DNA from: Acidimicrobiales bacterium
GTDB taxonomy: Bacteria; Actinomycetota; Acidimicrobiia; Acidimicrobiales; MedAcidi-G1
Direction: 5' to 3'
DNA length: 64,000 bases
NCBI GenBank assembly: GCA_029245675.1
Contig: JAQWOV010000013.1
Span: 48,734-112,733 of the forward strand
The notes beneath the pieces are model-generated. The model made no database searches, was not told the DNA's origin, and saw nothing but the letters and a program-made list of their open reading frames with translations. Below, piece by piece: positions 35,852-44,290 of the stretch; within the stretch, counting starts at the first letter, position 1; every line of letters starts with the position of its first letter. The translations under genes were made by a program, and so were the position numbers.

Positions 35852-35902
35852 AATTTTTCACCGTTCTCACTAACCATCTATTAATCAAACAAAGGAAAAA
35901 CT

Positions 35903-36241
35903 ATGGAAACACTTTTAACATTCGAACCAGAAATTTGGAGGTCAGAGTCCGCATGTATGCGAGTTGGCGTCCCCACTGATGTGTTCTTCTCAGATCATCT
36001 TGGTGATATTGCAGAAGCAAAACGTATATGTGCAGATTGTCCTGTGATGCTGGAATGCTTAGAAGCAGCAATTGCTCGACATGAACCATGGGGTGTCTGG
36101 GGAGGGCAAATATTCCGAAAAGGAAAACTTATTGCAAACAAACGAAGACGTGGCCGACCTTCAAAAGTTCCACGACCAGATGAAGAACTGCCTGTAATTC
36201 CAGTTCCGATTCACCTTCAGTCAGAGCTACGTTCGGCATAG
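35903..36241 (+). CDS. whiB7: WhiB7-type transcriptional regulator with AT-hook
   Basis: The 112-residue protein has the four cluster cysteines C18, C43, C46 and C52 that hold a [4Fe-4S] cluster, the WhiB turn GVWGG (64-68) and an AT-hook RGRPSK (83-88). WhiB7 binds the primary sigma factor and AT-rich DNA and turns on resistance to ribosome-targeting drugs. The AT-hook separates it from other WhiB paralogues. AAAGGA lies six bases before the ATG. The 367 bases before the gene contain the leader elements, and TTGACA at 35545-35550 is a possible -35 box without a clear -10. Confidence 0.92.
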   Translation: METLLTFEPEIWRSESACMRVGVPTDVFFSDHLGDIAEAKRICADCPVMLECLEAAIARHEPWGVWGGQIFRKGKLIANKRRRGRPSKVPRPDEELPVIPVPIHLQSELRSA

Positions 36242-36258
36242 CTGAATGAGAAAAATGG

Positions 36259-36293
36259 CGGGTCGGGGTGACGTTTAGGCGAGCCCCGACCCG
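36259..36293 (+). terminator. strong hairpin after whiB7, no U-tract
   Basis: CGGGTCGGGG (36259-36268) pairs perfectly over ten bases with CCCCGACCCG (36284-36293) around a 15-base loop. No T run follows, so it is either a factor-assisted terminator or an RNA 3' end. The next gene starts 30 bases later. Confidence 0.55.
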
Positions 36294-36322
36294 TCGGCTT
36301 CTGATCACGATACGTTGCAAGT

Positions 36323-36823
36323 GTGCGTAGATTATTAATAGCGGCCATATTTGCTCTTTTAGTTGGGATCGTGATCTTTTTTTTGAGCGACTCAAAAGAC
36401 GACTCGGCCTCTACTGATATTTTTTCTCTTCCCGTTTCTTTAACCGATGGAAGAGATACAACTCTTGGAGATTTAGTATCTGAAACTGGGCGACCCTTAA
36501 TAGTGAACTTCTGGGCTACTTGGTGTGCTCCGTGTCTTGAAGAATTGCCGATGTTTGAATCTTCAAATCAAAGATTAAAACATGAAATTGATTTTTTGGG
36601 TGTAAATGTTAGTGACTCTCCCACCAAAGCAAAAGAAATGATAACCGCTACTGGAATTAGCTACCTCACAGGAAGTGACCCAGAAGGAAATTTCTTAGTT
36701 GAATTAGGAGTAGTTGGACTTCCAGCTACTGTTTTCATAAGCAAGCAAGGCGACCTAATTGATTTACACATTGGTCAAATCTCAAGTACTAATCTTGACA
36801 TGAAAATATCTTGGATTCGTTAA
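36323..36823 (+). CDS. TlpA/ResA-like thioredoxin, cytochrome c maturation
   Basis: The 166-residue protein starts at GTG 36323 with one membrane helix (about 4-21). The thioredoxin domain has NFWATWCAPCLEELP with the redox pair C68 and C71, and a later VGLPATVFIS with the cis-proline. It faces the outside and would reduce apocytochrome c cysteines or other disulfides. Its stop overlaps the next ATG by one base, joining it to the CcdA-like gene that supplies electrons across the membrane. Confidence 0.9.
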   Translation: MRRLLIAAIFALLVGIVIFFLSDSKDDSASTDIFSLPVSLTDGRDTTLGDLVSETGRPLIVNFWATWCAPCLEELPMFESSNQRLKHEIDFLGVNVSDSPTKAKEMITATGISYLTGSDPEGNFLVELGVVGLPATVFISKQGDLIDLHIGQISSTNLDMKISWIR

Positions 36824-37923
36824 TGATTGATATAAAACTGGCGCTCCCTTTCACTTTAGGTTTAATCACAGCTATTAATCCTTGTGGTTTCGCCATGCTC
36901 CCTACTTGGTTGGGGTATTTTTTGAGTAAAGATTCCGCTAATCAGGAGCCGAGGCCTGAACAGATTTGGAGAGCTTTCCTCATCAGCCTCACAATGGCAG
37001 GTGGATTTGTACTGGTTTTCGGTGGCGTCGGACTGGCGGTGAGTTTCTTAACTACCGAAGAATCCATTGCTCGAGTATCTCCTTGGTTAACCATTGTATT
37101 TGGAGGGTTATTTATCCCTTACGGGTTAGGAATAGTTTCGGGTCGACAAATCAAATTTTCTTTAAGTCCATCTCCTCGAGGCCCAAATACTAAGGAACTT
37201 TGGTCAGTTTTTGGTTTTGGCGTGTCATATGCCATCGTCTCAATAGGTTGTGCTGCTCCTATTTTTCTTCTCCAAGTAGCCGATAGTTTTAGCCGTGAAG
37301 GGGTCTTAGAAGGTGTCGTCACTTACTTTGTTTTTGCTTTTGGAATGGCTTCAGTTGTCACTATCCTTACGGTTTCTTTAGCCGCTGCAAGAAGAGGCAT
37401 TGTTCTGAACCTAAGAAAATTTCTTCCCTATATTGATCGTTTAAGTGGCGTTCTTTTAATTGCGGGAGGGTGCTACTTAATTTCTTACGGGATCTTTGAA
37501 ATCCAAATTCTAAACAATCCTGCTACTAATTCTAATTCGCTTCTCGACACTGTAAGTAAAGCGCAAGCTCATCTATCAAACTGGGTTACTGGCATCGGCG
37601 GAGTACAAGTCGGTCTTACCTTGTGGCTACTCGTTCTGACTGCGGTAATTTGGGGTGTTGGACCCGCTTTAAATAGCAAAATCAAAAAAGTAAGTTACTG
37701 GCTGGTTTTGGCGTGTTGGATTGCCGGTGAAGGGCTGATTTATAGAGGAGAAATGCTGGCTCTTCCTCTTTATAGGCTTCTTCTGAATTGGCCATCTCGT
37801 ATGTCTAATTGGTTGACTGATCCATCGCGATGGGCAACCCCTTTAGAAATATTTTTGACCTTATTCATACTGATTCTATTTTTTTTATCGGCAATAAAAT
37901 CTCTAAATAAATTACGGAGATAA
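36823..37923 (+). CDS. CcdA/DsbD-type thiol:disulfide membrane protein
   Basis: I start at ATG 36823, which overlaps the TlpA-like stop (TAATG), giving 366 residues; an in-frame TTG at 36811 is less likely. The family motifs are INPCGFAMLPTWLGYFL near the N-terminus and SIGCAAPIFLLQ in the repeat half, each with a redox cysteine. CcdA moves reducing power from thioredoxin to extracellular TlpA-like proteins. Beyond the standard six helices it has about 130 residues with three or four more helices at the C-terminus. It overlaps the convergent pdxH stop by 12 bases. Confidence 0.9.
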   Translation: MIDIKLALPFTLGLITAINPCGFAMLPTWLGYFLSKDSANQEPRPEQIWRAFLISLTMAGGFVLVFGGVGLAVSFLTTEESIARVSPWLTIVFGGLFIPYGLGIVSGRQIKFSLSPSPRGPNTKELWSVFGFGVSYAIVSIGCAAPIFLLQVADSFSREGVLEGVVTYFVFAFGMASVVTILTVSLAAARRGIVLNLRKFLPYIDRLSGVLLIAGGCYLISYGIFEIQILNNPATNSNSLLDTVSKAQAHLSNWVTGIGGVQVGLTLWLLVLTAVIWGVGPALNSKIKKVSYWLVLACWIAGEGLIYRGEMLALPLYRLLLNWPSRMSNWLTDPSRWATPLEIFLTLFILILFFLSAIKSLNKLRR

Positions 37924-38547
37924 CCGTTCAATAACCCAATCGTTTTCTATCCGTTGATAACAAAGGCGGTCATGAAGGCGGTTCGTTCGTCCTTGCCAGA
38001 ATTCAAACCTTTCTGGGATAACCCGGAATCCACCCCAATAATCCGGCCGTTCTATCAGCTGGCCTTCCCATCTTTCTTCTTCACGTTGAAACCGATTATC
38101 TAGATGTTCCCGGTTGGGAATCACCGAACTTTGATTAGAAGCCCAAGCGCCGATTTGGCTTCCTCTTGGTCGAGTAACCCAATAGGCATCTACCTCTTCT
38201 GGAGTCAGTTGTTTAGACCTGCCAAAGATGTTGACTTGCCGGCGTAAAGACACCCAAGGGAAAGTAAGAGAAGCGCTCGCTGTTGCAGCCAAATCGGACG
38301 CTTTGTCGCTCGTCAAATTTGTAAAGAAACAAAATCCGTCGTCATTAAATGTTTTTAAGAGAACAACCCGTGCTCTCGGCCATCCATCAGAAGTAGTTGT
38401 TGAGAGAACCATTGCATTTGGTTCTAAATATCCTGCCGTGGTTACTTCCTCATACCAGATTTGAAATTGGGTAGTCGGATTTGGAGAAAGGTCCGGTAAA
38501 TCAAGCCCCTTTGTTTCATAGGTTTGACGTATTTCACTTAAGTCCAC
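37912..38547 (-). CDS. pdxH: pyridoxamine 5'-phosphate oxidase
   Basis: PdxH oxidises pyridoxine or pyridoxamine 5'-phosphate to pyridoxal phosphate using FMN. The 211-residue protein has PNAMVLSTTTSDGWPRARVVLLK, here seen as STTTSDGWPRARVVLLK, then GFCFFTNLTSDKA, WASNQSSVI and the C-terminal signature ERFEFWQGRTNRLHDR. Length and order are those of the family. Confidence 0.97.
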   Translation of the reverse strand: MDLSEIRQTYETKGLDLPDLSPNPTTQFQIWYEEVTTAGYLEPNAMVLSTTTSDGWPRARVVLLKTFNDDGFCFFTNLTSDKASDLAATASASLTFPWVSLRRQVNIFGRSKQLTPEEVDAYWVTRPRGSQIGAWASNQSSVIPNREHLDNRFQREEERWEGQLIERPDYWGGFRVIPERFEFWQGRTNRLHDRLCYQRIENDWVIERLSP

Positions 38548-38605
38548 ATTGGCAGAGTACCTATATCTGAACCGTTAATGGTTGATAAAGGTCTAAGGTT
38601 CTGGG

Positions 38606-38974
38606 ATGCGATTCTCTAATTCACTAGCAGTTGCTTTCGGCGGTGTGTGTGGGGCTGGGGTTCGGTGGGTACTCCAAACCAAATTTTCCTTATCGTCAGA
38701 CACAAAAGTTCCTTGGATGGTTTTGATTATAAACATTACCGGGTGCTGTTTTCTTGGGGTATTACTAGGTAAAAAAGTAAAACAAAGAATTTACTTGCTT
38801 CTTGGAGTTGGATTTTGTGGCGGGATGACAACTTTTTCTACGTTCGCTTTTGATACGGCTTCTCTCATGAAAGGTTCTCAATTAAATGAGGCTCTGACTT
38901 ATGCGTCTATTTCCATAATTGGTGGACTGTTATTTTTTCTGATTGGACGTGAGACGAGTAAACGATGGTTGTAG
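38606..38974 (+). CDS. crcB: fluoride channel CrcB/Fluc, first copy
   Basis: The 122-residue protein has four membrane helices. FGGVCGAGVRWVL and GFCGGMTTFSTFAFDT are the Fluc family motifs, with NITGCCFLGVLLG between them. Fluc proteins export fluoride as dual-topology dimers. Two different copies in tandem suggest a heterodimer. The second copy starts ten bases before the end of this one. No fluoride riboswitch is visible in the 58 bases before it. Confidence 0.93.
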   Translation: MRFSNSLAVAFGGVCGAGVRWVLQTKFSLSSDTKVPWMVLIINITGCCFLGVLLGKKVKQRIYLLLGVGFCGGMTTFSTFAFDTASLMKGSQLNEALTYASISIIGGLLFFLIGRETSKRWL

Positions 38975-39285
38975 TTTTTTCTTTCATATTTTTATCTGCG
39001 CTCGGTGCGTATGTTCGATGGGTTATTAGCAAGCAAGGGCCGATTGGTATTCTAAGTATGAACGTGATTGGTTCGTTTCTCTTTGCACTAATTTCTGATT
39101 TGGGAGACGCTCAGATCACCGCTATCGGAATCGGAGGGTTAGGAGCTTTTACAACTTTTTCTGCTTTTGCTTCTGACAGTGTCTCACTTCAAGAACGCCG
39201 CGGCTTACTAATTGCGTCAAGTTATGTGGCTGGAACTGCTGTGTTAAGTATTTCTGCTGCTGCGCTTGGATTGTCAATTACTTAA
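38965..39285 (+). CDS. crcB: fluoride channel CrcB/Fluc, second copy
   Basis: The 106-residue protein has the same four-helix form, with ALGAYVRWVI and GGLGAFTTFSAFASDS. Its start overlaps the first copy by ten bases, so both are made from one transcript. The loops differ in charge from the first copy, as expected if the two subunits insert in opposite directions, but I have not scored this. The stop overlaps the convergent serS stop by eight bases. Confidence 0.93.
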   Translation: MVVVFSFIFLSALGAYVRWVISKQGPIGILSMNVIGSFLFALISDLGDAQITAIGIGGLGAFTTFSAFASDSVSLQERRGLLIASSYVAGTAVLSISAAALGLSIT

Positions 39286-40558
39286 TGACAGTCGCTCCAC
39301 GCATATAAGGTTGCAAAGGTTCGGGAACTGCAATTGTCCCATTTGATTGTCGCCATGTCTCAACCACTGCAGCCCATACTCGCGGCACAGCTAACCCTGA
39401 TCCATTTAGAGTATTAACGACTGATGTGCCTTTCTGGTCTTGTTGACGGTAGCGAACGTTAGCTCTACGTGCTTGATAATCGCTGAACCACGACACGGAT
39501 GAAACCTCTAACCACTGATCTGCTCCTGGAGCATAAACCTCAATATCAAATGTACGAGCCGATGATGCCCCAAGATCTCCTGTGCAAAGATCAAGAACCC
39601 TATATGCCAAACCAAGATCAAAAATTGCTGTTTCGGCTCTGTTTAAAATGTCGGCATGGACCTCTTTTGACTGTTCCGGAGTTGCATAGGCAAGCAATTC
39701 AACTTTGTCGAATTCATGAACTCGTAGTAATCCTCTTGTATCACGACCAGCAGATCCTGCTTCACGTCGGAAACATGAGGTATGTGCCATAAGTTTCATG
39801 GGTAAATCTGATTCATCAAGAATTTCATCACGAGCCAATGAAGTCAGTGGAACTTCAGCTGTAGGGATTGCCCAAAGATCATCTCTTTCGAGATGATAAG
39901 CATCGTCTACAAATTTTGGTAGGTGTCCTGTAGAAACCATAGTTTCGGTTTTCACTAAGGTTGGTGGGCGTATTTCTTTATAAGCATCAGCATTTCGATC
40001 AAGTCCGTATTGGATTAGTGCTCTACATAAAGTCGCTCCGAGCCCTGTATACATAACAAACATGGCGCCAGACATTTTGGTTCCACGCTCAACATCTAAT
40101 AAACCAAGTTCTGTGGCGATTTCCCAATGGGGTACTCGTTGATGATCTTTGTACGAGTCTTTATCAAAATTTTCGTACCGGAGAATTATGTTGTCTTCTT
40201 CCCCGCCTCCATCTGGACATTCTGTTGCTGGAATGTTTGGTACTGAAAGCAGTATGTTCTTTATTTCTTCAGCGATTTGATCTGCTTTATCGTTTAATTT
40301 CTCTTCGATTTTTCCTAACTCTCGGCTTTGCTCCTGAAGTTTTGTTGCCTCGTCTCCACGTCCATCTTTATGAAGACCTCCTACCTCTTGTGAGAGATTT
40401 CTTATTTGATTCCGTATCTCATCTCTTTCAGCGGCAACTTCACGCTGCTGTACGTCCAAAGCAAGTACCTCATCAAGGGCTCCACGTTCTTCGCCGCGTC
40501 TTTCAATAGCATGAATTACACCTTCCGGGTTATTTCGTAAGTTTCGAAGATCAATCAT
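39278..40558 (-). CDS. serS: seryl-tRNA synthetase
   Basis: SerS charges tRNA-Ser. The 426-residue class II enzyme has the N-terminal coiled-coil arm (about residues 30-110, rich in Glu and Arg), motif 2 CFRREAGSAGRDTRGLLRVHEF (in parts: CFRREAGSAGRDTRGL) and motif 3 NGSGLAVPRVWAAVVE. It ends eight bases into the convergent crcB2 gene. Length and motifs are normal. Confidence 0.97.
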   Translation of the reverse strand: MIDLRNLRNNPEGVIHAIERRGEERGALDEVLALDVQQREVAAERDEIRNQIRNLSQEVGGLHKDGRGDEATKLQEQSRELGKIEEKLNDKADQIAEEIKNILLSVPNIPATECPDGGGEEDNIILRYENFDKDSYKDHQRVPHWEIATELGLLDVERGTKMSGAMFVMYTGLGATLCRALIQYGLDRNADAYKEIRPPTLVKTETMVSTGHLPKFVDDAYHLERDDLWAIPTAEVPLTSLARDEILDESDLPMKLMAHTSCFRREAGSAGRDTRGLLRVHEFDKVELLAYATPEQSKEVHADILNRAETAIFDLGLAYRVLDLCTGDLGASSARTFDIEVYAPGADQWLEVSSVSWFSDYQARRANVRYRQQDQKGTSVVNTLNGSGLAVPRVWAAVVETWRQSNGTIAVPEPLQPYMRGATVIK

Positions 40559-40568
40559 GATAAAGAAC

Positions 40569-41399
40569 TTAGCGTCCTGCGGCCGGTCTTAGGTGTTGAT
40601 TATCTTCTCGAGCTTTACCTGTGTAGCGGAAAAACTTCACAACTATTATTCCCCAAAGATAAAAGCCTCCAATGATTTTCATTATGGCACCTGCTGTTTG
40701 CTGATCAGTAACGACAGAAATTCCCCACATTTCAAATCCATCGTCATAGTGCTTATAAACAGTTCCTTCAGCGAAAGTTAGCCAGGCGGATGGGATTGTT
40801 GGAATAACTGAGTTCAAAAATAAGTAGAGCATTTGTGCTGGTGGAGATATTCGCAACTCTTTTAATGGTGAGACAACAGGCATCCACATAAGTAGTCCAG
40901 AAATAAAAAGAATCAAGTGAACAAAATAGTGAAATATGCCGCTGTCATAAGACCACTGAACCACACCTGTCCAATGTGTGAGTGCACTCAAACCGTTAAA
41001 AATCAGTGCGGCAGTTATGGGATGACTAAGTCGTCGAATAATTCTTGATCCATACCCTCCCTCAAGGATTACTAGTCGTGCCAGCCAAGCAGGCAGTGCG
41101 AGAAGAAACAAGGGTGGAGCGATAAGAGTTATTACAAGATGTTGAATCATGTGCACGAAGTAGAGATGTTCTTCGGCTATATCATGCACCGGCCAATCTG
41201 CTGCCACATAAAGTAAAAATACCGCTGCAACAAATGAAATTTTTTGCGCTCTCGTCGCTATTGGTGTCTCTGGAGGTAAAACTTTTGGCCCAATACGTTT
41301 TGCCCAGAAACCGAAGAAAATAACTGACAAAACCAGTAACCAGACTTCTGGGTGAGGTTGCCATCTCCAAGGATCGCTCGCTAGTGCATACAGGTTCAT
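40569..41399 (-). CDS. ctaG: cytochrome c oxidase assembly factor, caa3 CtaG type
   Basis: The 276-residue membrane protein has about seven helices and conserved histidines in YVAADWPVHDIAEEHLYFVHMIQHLVI (here as VHDIAEEHLYFVHMIQH), typical of the caa3_CtaG family, which is thought to help copper insertion into subunit I. It is the last gene of the oxidase run, 44 bases after the subunit IV gene. Function follows the family and position. Confidence 0.9.
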   Translation of the reverse strand: MNLYALASDPWRWQPHPEVWLLVLSVIFFGFWAKRIGPKVLPPETPIATRAQKISFVAAVFLLYVAADWPVHDIAEEHLYFVHMIQHLVITLIAPPLFLLALPAWLARLVILEGGYGSRIIRRLSHPITAALIFNGLSALTHWTGVVQWSYDSGIFHYFVHLILFISGLLMWMPVVSPLKELRISPPAQMLYLFLNSVIPTIPSAWLTFAEGTVYKHYDDGFEMWGISVVTDQQTAGAIMKIIGGFYLWGIIVVKFFRYTGKAREDNQHLRPAAGR

Positions 41400-41443
41400 T
41401 ATGTATCAGGGCCCCCCTGCTGCACAGGGTGGGAGAAAATCAT

Positions 41444-41752
41444 TTAGCCTTTTGTCCAGAATTCAAAAATTGTAAGGAATATGAAATAAACAGATACCGC
41501 TAGCACTATTCCAGTTACAAAAAATCGCGTAAACATCTTGCTATCGAAACGTAAATGCATAAACCAAGCTGCAACGATAAAGAACTTAACCACCATCATC
41601 ACCATGAGCGTGGGGATAAGAGCTGCGCCAATATGAACAAAATAAGTTGCAACTTCTGCGGCAGTAATTACCGCTAACAGTAGAGCGATCTGCATGTACT
41701 TTTGGTCTGAAGGATGCTCGTGATCTTCAGTTGTAGTTTCGCTAGTGCTCAT
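41444..41752 (-). CDS. ctaF: cytochrome c oxidase subunit IV (prokaryotic type)
   Basis: The 102-residue protein has three helices and the motif KFFIVAAWFMHLRFDSK of the prokaryotic COX4 family. The N-terminus is acidic and hydrophilic. It follows ctaE by 11 bases. This subunit is structural and supports assembly of the aa3-type enzyme. Confidence 0.9.
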   Translation of the reverse strand: MSTSETTTEDHEHPSDQKYMQIALLLAVITAAEVATYFVHIGAALIPTLMVMMVVKFFIVAAWFMHLRFDSKMFTRFFVTGIVLAVSVYFIFLTIFEFWTKG

Positions 41753-41763
41753 GGTTGTTCCTA

Positions 41764-42345
41764 TTAACTTGTTGGGTTAGGTACAAGATAGATGACTGTA
41801 AAGATTATGATCCAAACTACATCAACAAAGTGCCAATAGAGGCCAATAATTTCTACCGTTTCAGTATTTTTCTTTGTTAATTTTCCTCGGTAAGAAGAAA
41901 TCAGTAACGACATGATCATTACAATACCGAGGCTTACGTGAACCCCATGGAATCCTGTGAGAGTGAAAAACGCTGAAGAGAAGGGGCTTGTGGTGTATCC
42001 CAACCCTTCCCGTATAAAGGTAGTGAATTCATAAACTTGGCCGCCAATAAATACCGCACCCAATAGAGCTGTGGTTAATAACCAAAGACGGTTATTTCGA
42101 ATGTCTCCTTTTTGAAGGGCTGAAAGGGCAAGAACCATCGTGAGTGAACTCATAAGAAGAACAAACGAGCTAACTGAAGTAAATGGAATATCAAAAATGT
42201 CCCCAGGTGCAGGTCCGTCATAAAATTTATTTCGGTAGAGAAGATATGTAGAGATAAGGGCACCAAAGAGTAAGCATTCTGATCCTAGGAATACCCACAT
42301 TGCCAGTTTGTTATGGCTTAATCCTGTGGTTGTTTCTTCAGACAT
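41764..42345 (-). CDS. ctaE: cytochrome c oxidase subunit III
   Basis: I start at ATG 42345 (193 residues, MSEETTTGLSHNKL) because GAGGAGG stands six bases before it; an open frame extends 66 bases further upstream inside ctaD but has no support. The protein has five helices, the conserved WVFLGSECLLFGAL with a Glu, and TGFHGVHVSLGIVM and WHFVDVVWI, the COX3 hallmarks. It overlaps the ctaD end by eight bases. Confidence 0.95.
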   Translation of the reverse strand: MSEETTTGLSHNKLAMWVFLGSECLLFGALISTYLLYRNKFYDGPAPGDIFDIPFTSVSSFVLLMSSLTMVLALSALQKGDIRNNRLWLLTTALLGAVFIGGQVYEFTTFIREGLGYTTSPFSSAFFTLTGFHGVHVSLGIVMIMSLLISSYRGKLTKKNTETVEIIGLYWHFVDVVWIIIFTVIYLVPNPTS

Positions 42346-44290
42346 CTGAAGCCTCCTCAGATACTTCTTTTTCATCGGCGTGGTGTTCTCCATGTGGCCC
42401 ATCTGGATCATCTACTGGTTCGAAGATCCATGCATACAGAGATGTGACAATGAGTATTGCCCCCGGAAGTGTTAACCAGAGATTGAAAATTAGGCCTAAA
42501 CCAAGAAATGGAAGCCCTATTGCGAAAATGAGTGGCCAATAAGATGGTGAGGGTAGATGAACTCCTGTTGCTGTGCCATCTTGACAAACCTCTTCAGCTG
42601 TGGCGACTCGAACGATTTGTCCTTCCTCATCTGTACCCCATTTGCGATGCCAGAATTCATCAAGGCTTTCTACTGTGGGGATTTCATCAAAGTTGTGTTC
42701 CGGAGTTGGATTAGGAGTCATCCATTCAAGGCTTCGAGCATCCCATGGATCGGGTGGACATGGGGGTTGACCCTTTGCTCGTTTTACTGAAACAACAACA
42801 TTGATTAAAAAAATTAAAACACTTAGTGCAATGATGAAAGACCCTATTGTTGCGACCATATTCCAAGCTTCAAAACCAAACCCTGGGCTATAGGTATCTA
42901 TACGTCTGGACATACCTTGTAATCCCAGAACATGCATGGGTCCAAAGGTCATATTGAACCCAACTAACATCACCCAGAAATTAATTTTGCCCATTTTTTC
43001 ATCAAGCATGTGGCCAAATACTTTCGGCCACCAAAAGTAAAGACCAGCGAAAAGACCAAAAATAATTCCGCCAAAAATTACATAATGAAAGTGAGCAACA
43101 ACGTAATAAGTGTCTGTTTGCTGAGTGTCTGCTGGGGAAAGTGCGTGGGTCACACCAGAAAGACCGCCGATAGTGAACATACTAATAACGCCAACAGAGA
43201 AGAGCATTGGTGCGGAGAATTTGATACGTCCTCCCCACATAGTGGCTATCCAATTAAGTATTTTCACTCCCGTAGGCACTGCGATGAACATTGTTGAGAG
43301 TGAGAAGGCAGCGACAGATAGTGGGCCAATACCTGAGGCAAACATATGGTGGGCCCATACGCCCCATCCCATGAATCCGATAGCGATTCCCGAAAAAACC
43401 ATGAAATCGTAACCAAAAATTGGCTTACGACTGAACGTTGGGATTACTTCAGAAATAATTCCAAATGAAGGAAGAATTAAGATGTAGACCTCTGGGTGGC
43501 CAAAAATCCAGAATAGGTGTTGCCAGAGAAGAGGGTCTGCTCCCATTTCGGTGTTGAAAAAATTTGCTCCAAATTGACGACTGAACATTAAAAGGAATAG
43601 CGCTACGGCTATAACTGGCATTGCAAAAACTAGTAGCAACTGAACGACAAAGAGCATCCAAGTTAACACTGGCATTTTGAATAGTGTCATGCCTGGAGCA
43701 CGCATATTCAAAATGGTTACCGTGAGGTTGATTGCTGACACTAAGGATGCAATACCCGTTATTTGAAGTCCTATGGCGTAAAAATCCATTCCAACACTTG
43801 GTGAAAAGACGACTCCACTATTTGGCGCATATCCAAACCAGCCGCCATCGGGGGCGCCCCCTAATAGCCATGAGAGATTAATAAAGATTCCTCCAGCAAG
43901 AAATACCCAGAAACTCATTGCATTAAGTCGAGGGAAAGCAACGTCTCTCGCACCTATTTGTAATGGAATGAGGTAATTCGCAAAGGCTGCGGCTAATGGC
44001 ATGGCAGCTAAGAAAATCATTGTTATGCCATGCATGGTAAAGACTTGGTTATACATATCTGCACCAAGAACTGTGCCATTTGGTGTTGCGAGTTGAAGAC
44101 GTATCAAAAGTGCTTCAATGCCGCCAATTATGAAAAAGAACAGGGCTGCGGCTCCATAGAGAATGCCGATTTTCTTGTGGTCTACGGTGGTGACCCAATC
44201 TCTCCATCCATTACCGCCTTTAGGGCGGGTGTAGACACCGAGAGGGCGTTGTTCTTCGGTTGATGTTTCTTCAGACATGGTGTCGGTCAT
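42338..44290 (-). CDS. ctaD: cytochrome c oxidase subunit I (catalytic, aa3 type)
   Basis: This 650-residue subunit reduces oxygen and pumps protons. All metal ligands are visible: H87 and H402 for haem a, H265 with the cross-linked Y269 (GHPEVY), H314 and H315 for copper B, and H400 for haem a3 (VVAHFHYV). K343 in TGVKILNW marks the K channel. After the 12 core helices comes an extension of about 140 residues with two more helices, as in subunits I of other actinobacteria. GGAGG lies eight bases before the ATG. It follows ctaC directly. Confidence 0.97.
   Translation of the reverse strand: MTDTMSEETSTEEQRPLGVYTRPKGGNGWRDWVTTVDHKKIGILYGAAALFFFIIGGIEALLIRLQLATPNGTVLGADMYNQVFTMHGITMIFLAAMPLAAAFANYLIPLQIGARDVAFPRLNAMSFWVFLAGGIFINLSWLLGGAPDGGWFGYAPNSGVVFSPSVGMDFYAIGLQITGIASLVSAINLTVTILNMRAPGMTLFKMPVLTWMLFVVQLLLVFAMPVIAVALFLLMFSRQFGANFFNTEMGADPLLWQHLFWIFGHPEVYILILPSFGIISEVIPTFSRKPIFGYDFMVFSGIAIGFMGWGVWAHHMFASGIGPLSVAAFSLSTMFIAVPTGVKILNWIATMWGGRIKFSAPMLFSVGVISMFTIGGLSGVTHALSPADTQQTDTYYVVAHFHYVIFGGIIFGLFAGLYFWWPKVFGHMLDEKMGKINFWVMLVGFNMTFGPMHVLGLQGMSRRIDTYSPGFGFEAWNMVATIGSFIIALSVLIFLINVVVSVKRAKGQPPCPPDPWDARSLEWMTPNPTPEHNFDEIPTVESLDEFWHRKWGTDEEGQIVRVATAEEVCQDGTATGVHLPSPSYWPLIFAIGLPFLGLGLIFNLWLTLPGAILIVTSLYAWIFEPVDDPDGPHGEHHADEKEVSEEASDV

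Noticed and set aside
35901..36089. Open frame antisense to whiB7
   Set aside because: No ribosome site, no recognisable domain, and the plus-strand WhiB reading is certain.
38548..38605. Fluoride riboswitch before the crcB pair
   Set aside because: The gap is only 58 bases and I see none of the conserved pseudoknot sequences.
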